Shown: positions 40,114 through 52,050 of the stretch, piece by piece
How positions within the stretch are numbered: the stretch's first letter is position 1
How the letters are laid out: each line of letters starts with the position of its first letter
Origin: Bombyx mori
Lineage: Eukaryota; Arthropoda; Insecta; Lepidoptera; Bombycidae
Direction of reading: 5' to 3'
Assembly (NCBI RefSeq): GCF_030269925.1
Contig: NC_085128.1
Location: 9,612,501-9,676,500, forward strand
Length of the DNA: 64,000 bases
The notes under the pieces: generated by a model
Databases searched by the model: none
Told to the model about the DNA's origin: nothing
Seen by the model: the letters and a program-made list of their open reading frames with translations, nothing else
Translations under genes and position numbers: made by a program

Positions 40114-43100
40114 TAAAAACATAGACGGTAGAACACAGAATTAGATTTTTTATTTAAATCAGATATTGATAATTATTTATCGTATTTTAAAAGTAAAAGT
40201 AATTTACCGATTTTGTTAAGATTATACATAATAATATTACCATTACGGATAAAGGGCTATCGTTGTAAGTTGTCAAACACCACGTTTAACAAATAAATCA
40301 TAATTAAGGTAAACTATAATAATTTCTGTCTGAAATCTATTGAATTACGCACAACTTTCGTGTGTCCATAAAATATCATCTATTGCTTTCATTAGGGATG
40401 CTTTAAGATACTCTGCTCAAAATGTTTCCGTTCAAAGGCTGTCATATTTTCTAATTTATGGGGTGTAAGTCTTGGCTGGAAGAGAACCGTTCGTCATGCC
40501 TAATGGAGTCTAGCTGGAACCAAGAGCCAGTAAGTTTTGGAAATTTGCTGCCGGGTAAGTTGCCTCTGAATTTGATTGGTAGTGTCGGGTGTTCGAACAG
40601 CGTTACAAAAGTCGTTCCGCAATATTGGTTAGGACGATATTTTGATACAAAACTGTATTAGTTTTCATACATTTTCAGGGAAAAACTCACCTGGTCATAC
40701 CGTAGGGGAAAATCTACGGTGTTACCGAAGCGCTACATGTCTTCCTCTAAACGAGGTAAGGAAAGTATTTAAAGAAACAAATAGAGTAATTATAAAATAT
40801 TCACTTTATACATGGGACTATGAATTTAAATACGAAGCCAAACCGTGAATCATAAAGCATAATGCCCACTTCGGATTCTCAGAGTACTTCCGTTTGCTTC
40901 ACTTTATTATTACGACCAATACTATATCTAAAAGGTCGATTTTGTAATATTTTTTTCGCCATCAACTTCAATAAATTCGGATGATCGTTAAACATAATTT
41001 TTTAGACCCTCATTAAGAAAACGTCCTGTTTGTCATCCAAAGTTTTAAAACGAATTTAATCCTAGATCTGTTTAACCCCAAATAAACGGCTATATATTTA
41101 TTATAAAAGATAAATTACATTGCGTATGTACCTACCAGTCGCATTAAAATTTGGATTTATAAGAACGTAATCGCTTCACTATAAAATCGGTTATTTATTT
41201 AATTGGTGCTGATAAGTTACGTTTCGACAAGGGGCCTCTGTAATCCTCAGCTTTTGTATAGATGAAACATAACCATAAAATAAGTTCCACAAAAAAAAAA
41301 AAAGAATAGGCAACAGAAAGGATAAAATTTCTACAAGGCTAAAACTCGTTTCATGCAAAAGAGCCGGTGACATGTGATCTGATTCACAAGCAATTAAGGT
41401 GACTACCAGCAGCCAAAACAATCGATCGTTACAAATGGCCGTCTCGTTGTCGCGCGCTCGCCAGACGAGCGCCCCTTTACTCTGTCTGTGCTTATCTGAT
41501 AATAATTGCATATTTCTGACCTTCGAACTTAACTCAGAAGAATCGTTTTATTTTTTTTCAGAAATTAAAATTTATTTAAAACTTATTTGTCATGAATGAT
41601 GAACATTGATTTAGGAGTTACTTAATGTTGATAAAGGATTTTATTGTGATTGTTATGACGTCTTGTTAGTTGATTATTATGAAAATGTTAAAATTCTTTG
41701 TGCATGAACAAATATGTAGTAGGTACAGATGCAGAGGTAAAAAGAATAATTGATTGTTATATTAACTACTTATTTTAGTGTTTCTCAAAAGCATACGTAA
41801 ATATATAAGTACCTACATACAATATCACAATGCTAAAAAGAAAAATAAATTTAATTTTTAATTTAAACTTTCGGCAACTTGGCGATATGATTAAAACTAC
41901 ATAAAAATACGGTTTAATCTCACATTTATTGTTTTCATTTGATATTCGAAGTTTTGAACATTTTACAATTTTATTGTGGGCACAGCCGATGGACTAAAAT
42001 TGAATGGAACAGTAATCATTAGATTGCAAATTTGAAACTGAATCTATATATTTTAATCTAAATGCCTTAAATACCAAATAATAGGACTCAATTATGAATG
42101 TTACATGGTATCATCATTCATGGGACATAATACGATCACTAAGCAAATATTTGTTACAATAAAGTGTCAGTTATCAAATTCTGGCGACTTTACTGTGAGT
42201 TTTTCAAATAAGACTTGTTAACAGCTACAAATATTAATTGAGAACATTCGTGGTCCCTCTTCGTTTACGGCCGATGCAATTTTGTCGAAACGTCGAGAAT
42301 TTGTTATTACAATTTGTTATAAAAACTCATTATTAAAGTGGACTAGAAGTTGACTGTATTACAAGCCGAATATTATACATATCTTAATGTAATACGTACA
42401 TAATGAAAAAAATGTAATACGGCCTCACTAAAAACGATCTGATTCCTAATAAGCCCGAAAAAAATTAGGCAAATGGTTTAAATGTAACTTAAATTCGTAA
42501 AATTAAAACAGTACAATAAGCTTTTACACGAAGTAATCATTAATTTCGGTTTGAAAGGTTGATTAATCGTGGTTTTAAGGCTATTGAGAATCCGGCCTTA
42601 ACACACACGTATGTGAGTTGTCCCGTTTAAAAGTTAACGGGCTCCTACAATACTCAACTAAAATACTTATGTCCTGGTGAAACTGGAAAGGCCTTTGGGC
42701 CAGCAGTAACCGTAGCATCCTTGAAAAACTACAAATACAAAAATGCAGCTATATATGTATTTGAAAACTGAAATTTAATTCTCGGGAAATCAATGGAAAT
42801 TCTCTATTCAACGAAAAATTAATAGTACTAAATTAACACAATGGTATGATTACTCCGAGCATCAAATTAATGTGCAAAATGATATCGCGTCCTTGTTTCT
42901 TGTGATAAGAGATGATTATTTTTTAAAACGTCAAGAATACACAGTTCACACGAAATTAATATTTCGACAGATACATAATTCTTTTAACAATGAAAAGGTA
43001 TTAAAGCTGTGGAAAAACCGGAATGTTTTGCTATTAAAATCTCAATACATTCATTAGATAGCTGTCAATTTATTTATTGATCTTGAAGTATTGTCTCGGT

Positions 43101-44000
43101 AATTTAATAATTTATTATATCAACACCACCGTCAAACAAATATAACGTATAATGCAAAATAGGCTTTACACATTAATAAATATTTAATTTAATATGTAAT
43201 GAAACTTAATGGACGTAAATTTTTAAAGTAATTGACGGTTCTATTTCCACACCACCAAAGAGGTAAGAACCGTGGTGCGCTTTTTTTATAGAGGTGTCCC
43301 CTGTAGGCCTATTCCTCTTTTATTTATTTTAAATCTTATATATCAAACATGTAACTGAACACGGAAACTAGACAATGGACAAAATTCGTTGTAGCGTACG
43401 TAGAGATTAGGTAATTTGTCAGGAATTGTGTCATTCAGTTACACGGGGGCGGTGAGCCGAGGGCAGTGAGCCTCGCCGGCGCGAATGGCAGACAGAGAGT
43501 CGACGAACGCCTACTCAACAACTCAATCTTACAATATCGCTCAGCAACACTATGAACAACCAAAAATTATTATTAATTACGACACTAAAGTCTAATTACT
43601 CGCTAGGTGGCTCATCTGTTTGACATCTGTTGCTGATTGTTGAGACTGGTCGTATCGCAAATTTCAAACAAATTCGTGTTGAGACTTTTGAAATAATGGA
43701 ACGATTAGAAAACCGCGCATACACAACCATTCAAAAATGTACACTGACAATTTTATAAATAAAGCAAGATGCCTTATGGTGGCGGCCACGCAACACTTAG
43801 CTCGATTAATAAAATTGCAGTGTAAACCACAGTGTAATACAAAACAGGCAACTCAACTTGTTGCACTCCGATCATTTAAAACCAACAAAAAAGTAAATCC
43901 AAAAGTTGAGTAACTAGGAAGGAAAATATATAAGAAATCTCGAATTAAAACAAGACGGTACGATTTAAATGCATTCACTGTTAGTTTTACAATGCATAGG
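40114..44000. other. Gene-poor stretch
   Basis: No gene recognised. It contains a short LINE-tail remnant at about 42660-42715 (CCTGGTGAAACTGGAAAGGC) and a locally CpG-rich spot at 43445-43510 (GGGGGCGGTGAGCCGAGGGC) that could be a promoter or first exon of something unseen. Confidence 0.45.
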
Positions 44001-44002
44001 TA

Positions 44003-45686
44003 GGGGAGACCGGGGCAACATGAAGTTCGGGGCAGGACGGGAAATAAGCTTGTGTCCATGAATGGTAATCGTGTTCGTACCGGTAACGGCGCCATTTGCA
44101 CGAAATTCAGACTGCGCAAGTGCGTCCGAGCAGAGCGAACGTGTTGGATCTCGTTTTTGCGTTGTATAGGAAAAAAACTGATTTTGCAAGTGTTTTATCC
44201 AGTTTTTGGTTAAGAAACTGATGTGCAGACATGTAAGTACTTGAATTAATATAATGTTTTAATCCTCAGCGTGTTGTAGTACTATAACACTTTAAATTCA
44301 GATTAGATTTTTGCGCCAGTAAGATTTAATATTAGAATTGTTTCAACTTATTTGACTACATGTGGGTCGGGGCACAATGATCAGGGCATAACGGGATACT
44401 ATCCCGTTTTGCCCCTTCCTTATGGTTTAAATAATACCTTCTGTGTACCTACTTACCTATCGATAGTATTGCAACCTGGTTTTGCAAGCGTCCATAGGCT
44501 ACGGTAACCGCTTTCCATCAGGTGAACTGTAAGCTTCTTTGCCGACTTAGTGGTATAAAAAAAAGTATAAGTACATATTGTTGTAACTTCTACATTAGCA
44601 AGACATATCGTTGCTTTTCTCATAAAGTTTTTTTCTCAGATACAATGGTTCGGAACTATAAACAAAAACAGATCGTGGCAAATGGGACCCTGAAGTTCTG
44701 GGTCTTATGGGTTCTTAATAACAAGATGGGGCTTCCTCGAGCCTCTGCTACATATGATGTTCCGCCGCCGTGTAAGAAAAGCTCGTGATACTGTGGATGA
44801 CGACACTGATTCCGGTAACGACTAAGTATGGGAAAAAGCATTTGTGACGATTCAAAACATTACAGCAAAACAAGTAGATGAGTTGGCGCAATGTGTGAAA
44901 TCTATGGAAGCACGGTTAACAGGAAAATAACTTCGTGTAATAAGCTTATCAGTTGGCTCAGCGAAATCATACAGATAACCCACTTAATGAAGAAACTGGC
45001 ATGGCAGGAGAAGATTGGCCCAGAACCGACATCAGCCGCAAGAGCTATGCATAGCATAGCCATAGAACGTATGTCCCACCCATGTACATATATATACGCT
45101 CGGAAGCAGATGCGAGATGAACTTTTGGATGAACGGAAGCGGATGAAGACTGATGGACAGAAGACTTAAAAAGATAAAAAACGAATACATAAAGTTGGAA
45201 ATAAGAAAATAAAAAGGACTGAAAACGAGCGTCAAGCTAAAAGACTCGCCAAAGAAATCGAATCGGAAGAGGAGGACGGTGACTGGGCCTGCGTCTATTG
45301 TGGTTACTTATACTAAGAGTCAACCGAGGGTTGGGCTATCTGCAGTATTTGCCATGGTTGGGCACACGATTCCTGTGCCGGAGTAGATGAAGAAGACGAC
45401 GAGGCACACATTTGTGAACGCTGTCTGCCCGATTAAAATACGTACTCCTTTTGCCCCGTAGCATTTCCCATCTTACCCCGTCCATGGGGCAAGACGGGAA
45501 ATTCGCCTCATTATCGTTAATCATTATTTGTCAAAAAAGTTCTGTGATTTTGCATGATAAAATTATTAATTTTAAGAGACAAATGTATAAGTGTTACTTG
45601 TTTTCTTAAAGAATTTAATTAAAGAGTATAATTGTCTTTGTACAGCGAGTTTTGTCTTAGCTATCTCATCTTGCCCCGGTCTCCCC
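44003..45686 (+). mobile_element. Internally deleted pogo-like DNA transposon
   Basis: 1.68 kb bounded by TA and terminal inverted repeats GGGGAGACCGGGGCAA (then C/G, ATGA). At 44645 a frame opens MVRNYKQKQIVANGTLKFWV and continues with NKMGLPRASATYDVP, the psq-type helix-turn-helix at the N-terminus of pogo-like transposases. Near 45200-45435 the frame reads EEDGDWACVYCGYLY, a stop, GWAICSICHGWAHDSCAG and HICERCLPD, the C-terminal PHD-like zinc finger. The DDE catalytic core between them is missing, so this is a non-autonomous derivative. A scrap of the second SINE-like family lies at 44490-44545. Confidence 0.85.
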
Positions 45687-45688
45687 TA

Positions 45689-46882
45689 CTTACTTCCATA
45701 GTGCACTGTTATGAGGAACAGAGGAGACTTTATCAACTTCGATATGCTAAAAATAGCTAATTGACGTAGCAGTACCGTGACATATTCGTGGGAATTCCGG
45801 TATCATTAACAAATCAAAAATAATTACAATTTCGACATTGTGATAGTGCGTAAAAATTTTTCTTGTGATCTAATTATCCCTGTTTGGATTTTGATATTTA
45901 AATAACAATGAAAGCATGACATATACATGTAATTGTAAAAATTCCTTATGTGATAAATTAAAATATTTCAAGTTATGGAGTTGGTCAGTCATCCAAGCTG
46001 GTATTGATTTTTACATTTGCTTACGAATTGTGCATAAGTTATACGAGTAATAGTAAAAAAAAAAAACGGCTAACATGTACAGAATTTGATTAGCAGAAAT
46101 GTCACGATGCTATGTATGTAGACTTACATTATCATTAGCGGTCGAAGCCCCTAGTTCACGTTGCCAGATTACATACATATTTGCCTGAACTTTGATAGCC
46201 TCGTTTTCGCATCACAATAATTATATTTCACCCTTGCATCTAGAGTACTGTGCCCTATTAATTATTGGTGATTATCTCCTAAACGTAAATTTATATTTTA
46301 TTTCAATCTAGTTTATACAACTTCGAAAGATATGAAGTCAAATCCTAGCATGCGCGCAAATAATAGAATTTACATTTAAAGGATTACTGGCATTCAAAAA
46401 ACCGTTGTGCAAATTATTATTCAAACGAGCAGGGTCGTTCGCGATAGCATCTTGACTTGTAGCAGTCTTATAGACAATATGTGAAGTTGAAGCAATCATT
46501 GGCTAATTAAAATTTGCTATGCATGACGCGACCACGAAGTGCCTTACCCACTTATAGGCTGCACACGTGCCTGTCAATGAACTTCACAGACTATACGAGT
46601 ACTTGTGGGGCAGACCAAAATTGACTCTAGGTACCATAACTAAGTAACTGTTACCATTACTTTAATGATATTAAATTAAAAGCTATTGTTTCATAAGCTT
46701 TACGACTTTGACATGTACCATAATGTAACATGGACACATTACATTTACATAATATAGGGAACTTAACGTAAAGTAGGCATTCTTGCGAACGAACTGTTTT
46801 ACCAAAAAATACTTTAGGTGTTGTTAGTTATCATACTGCCAAATTTAATAATTTCTTGGAATGACAAAATTAAGATACTAAC
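45689..46882. other. Intergenic sequence
   Basis: AT-rich. I searched it specifically for a second exon of the TGF-beta-like gene on the minus strand and found none. Confidence 0.45.
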
Positions 46883-47348
46883 GGGCAAAAATGAGGACAT
46901 TGTCGGTGCGAGCAAGGAAATCGTCTTGTTCGGTGTGGGTGACAAAGGTGCGAGAGGGCGCCAGTGCATCAGACTGCACCCCCGGCCGTGGTTTCCGTCG
47001 CTCGAAACGTTTCATGAGGTACGCTGGCACGTGAGGTAGTTGTCGACCAGTAGTGTTTGGGGCTTGCGTGAAGCCGAGCTTGGCCAGCAAATTTTCACGT
47101 ATCACTCGCAGGCTGTTCTCACGAGCTTTTTCGCTTGACCGGCAGGAAGCGCACGCGATCTGAGTCGTCGTAGGCTCTTGAACACAGGAGAGGTCGGCAG
47201 CGACAGCCGCTAGCCACGCGGCCAGCAGCAGCAGGCTCGCGGGCCTGGCCCGCGGCCCGCTCGTCGCGCCCAGCGGACGCGTGGTGCGGCAGAGCGGGGA
47301 GGCTGCGGCGTAGCGCGATAAGCGATGTGAGGCCGCGGGCGGCGCGTG
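46883..47348 (-). CDS. myo: TGF-beta superfamily ligand, signal peptide and propeptide exon (myoglianin/GDF8-11-like), partial
   Basis: A GC-rich open frame of 155 codons on the minus strand, closed upstream by TAG at 47349-47351. It contains a hydrophobic signal (SLLLLAAWLAAVAADLSC), then CASCRSSEKARENSLRVI, RENLLAKLGFTQAPN, HVPAYLMKRF and QDDFLARTDNVLIFA. The pattern Cys-x2-Cys, basic helix, xLxKL-x4-APN, P-x-L, and a closing DDxxARTxxVI is that of GDF8/GDF11 propeptides. The donor CCC/GTTAGT falls at nearly the same point as the end of vertebrate myostatin exon 1 (recalled family knowledge). The ligand should be secreted and furin-processed, but the mature cystine-knot domain is not here. 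There is no in-frame ATG in the open stretch, so the start is unresolved; an acceptor (CGCCGCAG at about 47303) could join an upstream ATG exon. Activin-type ligands are the alternative identity. Confidence 0.7.
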
Positions 47349-47995
47349 CTACACTGCACACGATTCGGATTCACGCTCAGCGCTCGCAAATCGCACGCCA
47401 CGCGGCACTCCCCGAGCCATTGCATCCGCCCCGCACCGCAACCGAGCGCGCTTCTCTCGCATGCTAAAATCCTGATTCATCCTAGGCATCTTTCTACAGC
47501 TGCTATCTCTAAATCTGGTGCCCAATTCTACACCGCCACCACCATTGAAGCAATGTCAAAAATTGTATGGGCTTGTTGTGAGTTGATTGGTATCAAGAGT
47601 TGATACCAGAATTTTATTGGAATCGGTAGATTCATGGTAGTGTAGCGGTCATATGTTCTCGTTTAAAAGTTAATATTATGTATTCTAATGTAATTTTCTT
47701 CTGTAAGCTGCATAACAAAGCAGTTGCATTTTTATTCGTTACATTTCAAAACAAATGTAACAAGTGCTTGCTGGATATCAAAGAGAAAGTAACGCGAGAG
47801 CTAATAATCAATCAATATAAAGCCAAAAAAATGATAAAAATGTTAAAAATAAAATATAAAAATGATAATCAAAAATAAAAGTGGATTCTACAAATCACGA
47901 AACCGCCTTTTCAGGAACCTGATTTGGGTTACTCAAAGTTAGAATTATAAGATCCTCAATTTCATTTAAAAAATGGTGTAAGACAAGGTTAATCT

Positions 47996-49693
47996 AAATG
48001 TACAACACAATACTTGCTGCTACAATATTTAATGACTGTATTGATGGTGGTGTGTTTCCTGATCTAATGAAATATAGTAAAATAATACTTTTGTTTAAAT
48101 CTGGTAGTACTTTTGACCCCTCTAACTTTAGGCCCATTTCAGTACTACCTACATTGAGTAAAATTTTTGAAAAAATTATTTTGGAACAACTTTTGAACCA
48201 CTTCAATTCCAATAACCTGCTTCATAACAAACAATATGGATTCACTAGACGTCGGTCAACTATTGATGCAAGTGTAGATCTCATTAAAAATATTTTTCAG
48301 GCTTGGGAGGAGTCGCATAATGCCCTTGGGGTTTTCTGCGACTTATCTAAAGCTTTTGATTGTGTTGAGCATAATACATTGTTGAGGAAATTACACCATT
48401 ATGGTATTAGGGGCGTTTCATTAGAACTTATTAAATCTTATTTATCCGGAAGAATCCAAAAGGTAGACGTTAAAGGAACGAGATCTTCCGGTGTCTTACT
48501 TAATATGGGTGTTCCTCAGGGTTCCATATTGGGTCCCTTCCTATTTCTTGTATATATCAATGATTTACCTAAGTTTATTGAAACCCGTCACGAGGTCGTA
48601 TTATTCGCTGATGATATATCATTATTGTTTAAAATTAAACGACATTTGGAAGATTATGACGATGTGAATGATGCTATCTCGCGCGTGGTACATTGGTTTA
48701 GTGTTAATAATCTGTTATTAAATAACAAAAAAACAAAATGTATAAAATTTACCACACCTAATGTTAGACAAGTAGACACCAATATTACTGTAAGTGGAGA
48801 GACACTGAAGCTTGTGGATTCGACAGTTTTTCTTGGTATAACAGTTGATTCCAAGCTGCAGTGGGGTCCTCACATATGCAAGTTAGCGAGTAGACTTCCT
48901 GCAGCGTTTGCGGTAAAAAAAATACGAACGTATACTAATGAAGATACGGCACGCCTGGTTTATTTTAATTATTTTCATAGTGCTATGTCCTATGGCATTT
49001 TGCTATGGGGCAATGCTGCCGATGTCGAAACGATTTTCATCCTGCAGAAGAGGGCTATTCGTGCTATTTATAATATGCACCCGAGGGAATCCTTGAGGGA
49101 CAAGTTTAAGGAAATCAAAATTCTAACTTTAGCGTCCCAATACATTTTTGAAAATTTATTGTACGTGCGTAAAAACATTGAAGAATTCCCCAGAGTCTGC
49201 GATTTGCACAATGTGAACACTAGGAACAAACATAGGCTTGCGTTGCCAGCGGCTCGAATTAAGAAAATAAGCAACTCTTTTAGGGGGCTGGGTGTACAGC
49301 TTTTCAACAAGATCCCACTAAACGTTCAATTACTACCTGTTCATAGATTTAAGAAAACTGTTAAGGAACGTTTGTGCAACAAGGCTTTATTTACTAGATG
49401 GCACTATGTGGGAATGAGGCGCTCGCTCCTGGCCTTTTTATTTTTCATTATTATTAATTTTTTTTTAATTGTAATTTGTTTTTTCTTTTATTGTAAATAT
49501 TTTTATTTGTTTAAAAAAAGAAAATACTTGAGAAAAAACAAAAAGCCCGCTGAGTTTGTTTCGCCGGTTCTTCTCAGGACTGTGGCTTTTTTTGGAACCG
49601 GTGGTAGAGTTAACATTGTTATTTGTATTTTGACATTCAACAAGTGTCATACTGACATCTAAGTTGAAATAAATGAATTTGAATTTGAATTTG
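47996..49693 (+). mobile_element. 5'-truncated CR1/L2-like LINE with open reverse-transcriptase frame
   Basis: A 554-codon frame (47998-49662) holds most of a reverse transcriptase: PSNFRPISVLPTLSKIFEKI, YGFTRRRSTIDA, FCDLSKAFDCVEH, GVPQGSILGPFLFLVYINDL and the FADD catalytic box, then a thumb and C-terminal region ending near KALFTRWHYV. The frame's last 90 codons are probably 3' UTR that happens to stay open. The 3' end consists of repeated TGAATT (AATGAATTTGAATTTGAATT), the short-repeat ending typical of CR1-like elements, with no poly(A). The endonuclease and ORF1 are missing. The open frame suggests recent insertion. It lies about 650 bp upstream of the TGF-beta-like exon, in opposite orientation. 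Confidence 0.9.
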
Positions 49694-50189
49694 TCCAGAG
49701 AACAATCAAGACATAAAAGAAGGTTGGCAGGGTCGAACTTACTTTAAGTGTCATCGTCGGGGTAATAAAAATAACTCTAAGTTAAAATATATATTAAAAA
49801 TGTAAACATTTAGTGAAAAATCTTAATATTTTTACATAAACTTTTTGTCGAAATTGTCAGTTTACCAACGGGCAAAATGGCATATTTCGTAGCGTGCAAC
49901 CTCTTTGACAGGACATGCGACATGCATGCGACGTACAACGACTAGACAGAGACTTGACAGAGAATTTGAAAAGAAACAAAAGAAAAGAAATTGAACGAGG
50001 GCGAACGTGACTGGTATCAGTCAATCTTTTCAATGCCTTCCTAAAAGACATACACGAACCAGACGATATAGAACAAACCGACCGTTCACATATTTACATA
50101 AAATAGACGACAAACAAACGAACCGACCGTTCAGCAAACTTTAGTAGCATATTGTCATAATTGCGTCTTAATTCTCTTATCGGTCCAGG
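49694..50189. other. Unannotated sequence between LINE remnants
   Basis: No gene recognised. ACCGACCGTTCA occurs twice about 55 bp apart (50079, 50130). Confidence 0.4.
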
Positions 50190-50700
50190 ATATATGGAGC
50201 ATGCTTCTCGAGACATTTCAAAGGAATCTATCTATTTCTGTTCCATTGCTCGAATATTCTGATCCATAGAGAAACATCAAGTAGCCGAGTGTCTTTCCTA
50301 GTCTCACCTTGTAAATATCGGATACCTAACCTATCGGCTAACAAAATGCACGCAAACTTGCTCATAGCAACTTTGGCAATTTGAATGATTCTCTATATTT
50401 TTCCTTCTCATGCCCCCTGGTCAGCCAATAAGTTATACAAACTCACCTATTTTGACATTACTTTTACTTTGGACATGTTGACGAGTCGAATTAGTTCATT
50501 TTCAAGTTCGATTGTACGTAGCAGCTCTACAAAATCATGTTCCTATAATGCAAAAAGGCCTGCACTATCCGTGCATCTTAGTTTATTGATCTTGATACCT
50601 CCATACGAAATACTTCCTTCCGATCCGTCCAAGATCCTTCTCACGCGCCATTTTACGATAATCTCCACAAGTTTTTATAGATCTCTTTTTGTGTAAAGGA
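50190..50700 (-). mobile_element. Decayed RTE-type LINE reverse-transcriptase fragment, inverted
   Basis: On the minus strand, broken by stops and shifts, it reads GSISYGGIKINKLRCTDSAG (position of the YADD box), later LFLYGSEYSSNGTEIDRFL and SRSMLHISW, matching the order GGI-x-I-x-LRYADD ... LYG-E-W ... R-IL-ISW of RTE-like reverse transcriptases. It is clearly dead. Confidence 0.65.
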
Positions 50701-51114
50701 ATTAAAAGGGTATCCCTTCATTAGCTAACCCATCCACCTGTTTTCAAAACTTCATAGCACAGGTCTAAAATTATTTCAATACCCTGATATCGTAGAACTT
50801 CCAGCTCTATAAAGATATTTAGTTATCAAAGTTTTTTTAGTGACGTTAAAGTCTTTTTAAAGCCTTGTTCATTTAAAAAATGTATAGCTTTGTTAAAAAG
50901 AGAAGAGCACATTCCTATGCCACATTGCCGAGGCAGGCGCTACAAAATATCTTTATGAGATTATTGTTTATTATAATAATATGTATTTTGCAATCTGCAA
51001 AAATTTGTAATCGAAAAGAATGAAGAAAGGAAAATAAAGAAACGTAGCACCGATGGTGTGACCAATGTCTAAGTATCTATGCAGATGAACACAGACATGT
51101 TACTAAAAAGACAT

Positions 51115-51260
51115 GTTGTAGCCCGCAGAAATAGGTGTTACCGTCCTGCCTATTTCCGTTCCAGCGCAGTCAACGCAGTTTCGGTTTGAAATGTAGATTA
51201 GCCGATATTACAATACAATTGAGAATTCGACTTCATGTCTCAAGGTGACAACACAATAAT
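51115..51260 (+). mobile_element. Bm1: Decayed Bm1 SINE fragment
   Basis: TAGGTGTTACCGTCCTGCCTATTTC, CAGTTTCGGTTTGAAATG and CATGTCTCAAGGTGA align with the middle of Bm1 but are strongly diverged. Confidence 0.55.
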
Positions 51261-51659
51261 AGGTATCAGAGGAATTTTATAGTATAAATATATTTAAATT
51301 TTATAGTATAAGCTTACTACAAAAGCTATGACATACAAACAGTCTTATATGAAATTATGAAAATAACCTGCTTTATCTATTCGTCTACGGAATCCTAAAA
51401 AGCAATTGAATCTTTAATTTTTGCAATATATTGTATGTTATATGAATCCACTGACGCGGTATTCAGGGCTTCGTTTGACGCAGCGACAAGTGCGTTAACT
51501 GCTGGAACTGTATATAGACAGTTCAAAATTATCTCTTTATTTTCTTCCATACCTATTCACTAAAAAGGGGCTATTCCAGCTACGCACTAGCCAGTACTTG
51601 CTCTGAAAGTGTTCAAACTGATTGATTGCTTGTTTGTTGTTAGTTTGCTCACACTGGTC

Positions 51660-52050
51660 CTGGCAAGAGCAGTTCTGCGCAAAATCTACCATTGGACCCA
51701 CTGAGAAGATCCGGCGAGAAACTCAGCGGGTTGTGTGTATGAGCTAGTTTGCACGTCGAACTCTTCGCCATAATCGACGAGTTCGACGAGAACGGTGGCC
51801 TCTGTTTTTTTTTTACCCAAGCTCATAGCCTTGAGGGGCTATTTCAGCGTAACCTTAACTCATAGGTGAGCTCACGGGGCTCAAACCTTCGTCGTAAGCG
51901 ACGGGTTCGACGAGGAGGATGATCGGTGCTTGATGTACCTAAAAGAACCGTTAGTGGATCGGGAGGATCCGAAATGACGTGTTTTGGGCGACGTCGAGTG
52001 CTTTTCATTCTGTCCGCAGGATCGGGAATGAACTTTTTGTAAGGAGGCAT
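51660..52050 (-). mobile_element. LINE ORF2 C-terminus and tail, inverted
   Basis: The minus strand encodes KKFIPDPADRMKSTRRRPKH, VISDPPDPLTVLLGTSST and RRTRRLRR (same ORF2 end as at 29.6 kb). Separated and partly duplicated tail sequence follows toward lower coordinates with CCCGCTGAG / CTCAGTGGG arms. It looks rearranged, because tail ends appear at both 51.8 and 51.7 kb. Confidence 0.8.

Noticed and set aside
41191..41511. 106-codon minus-strand frame with a hydrophobic segment
   Set aside because: The hydrophobic run comes from an A-rich tract on the plus strand; no recognisable family or exon signals.
47119..47425. Arg/Pro-rich minus-strand frames, one starting with ATG (47210-47425)
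   Set aside because: They overlap the GC-rich TGF-beta-like exon in other frames; the signal peptide and family motifs are only in the chosen frame. An ATG-bearing upstream exon may overlap them, but this cannot be shown.
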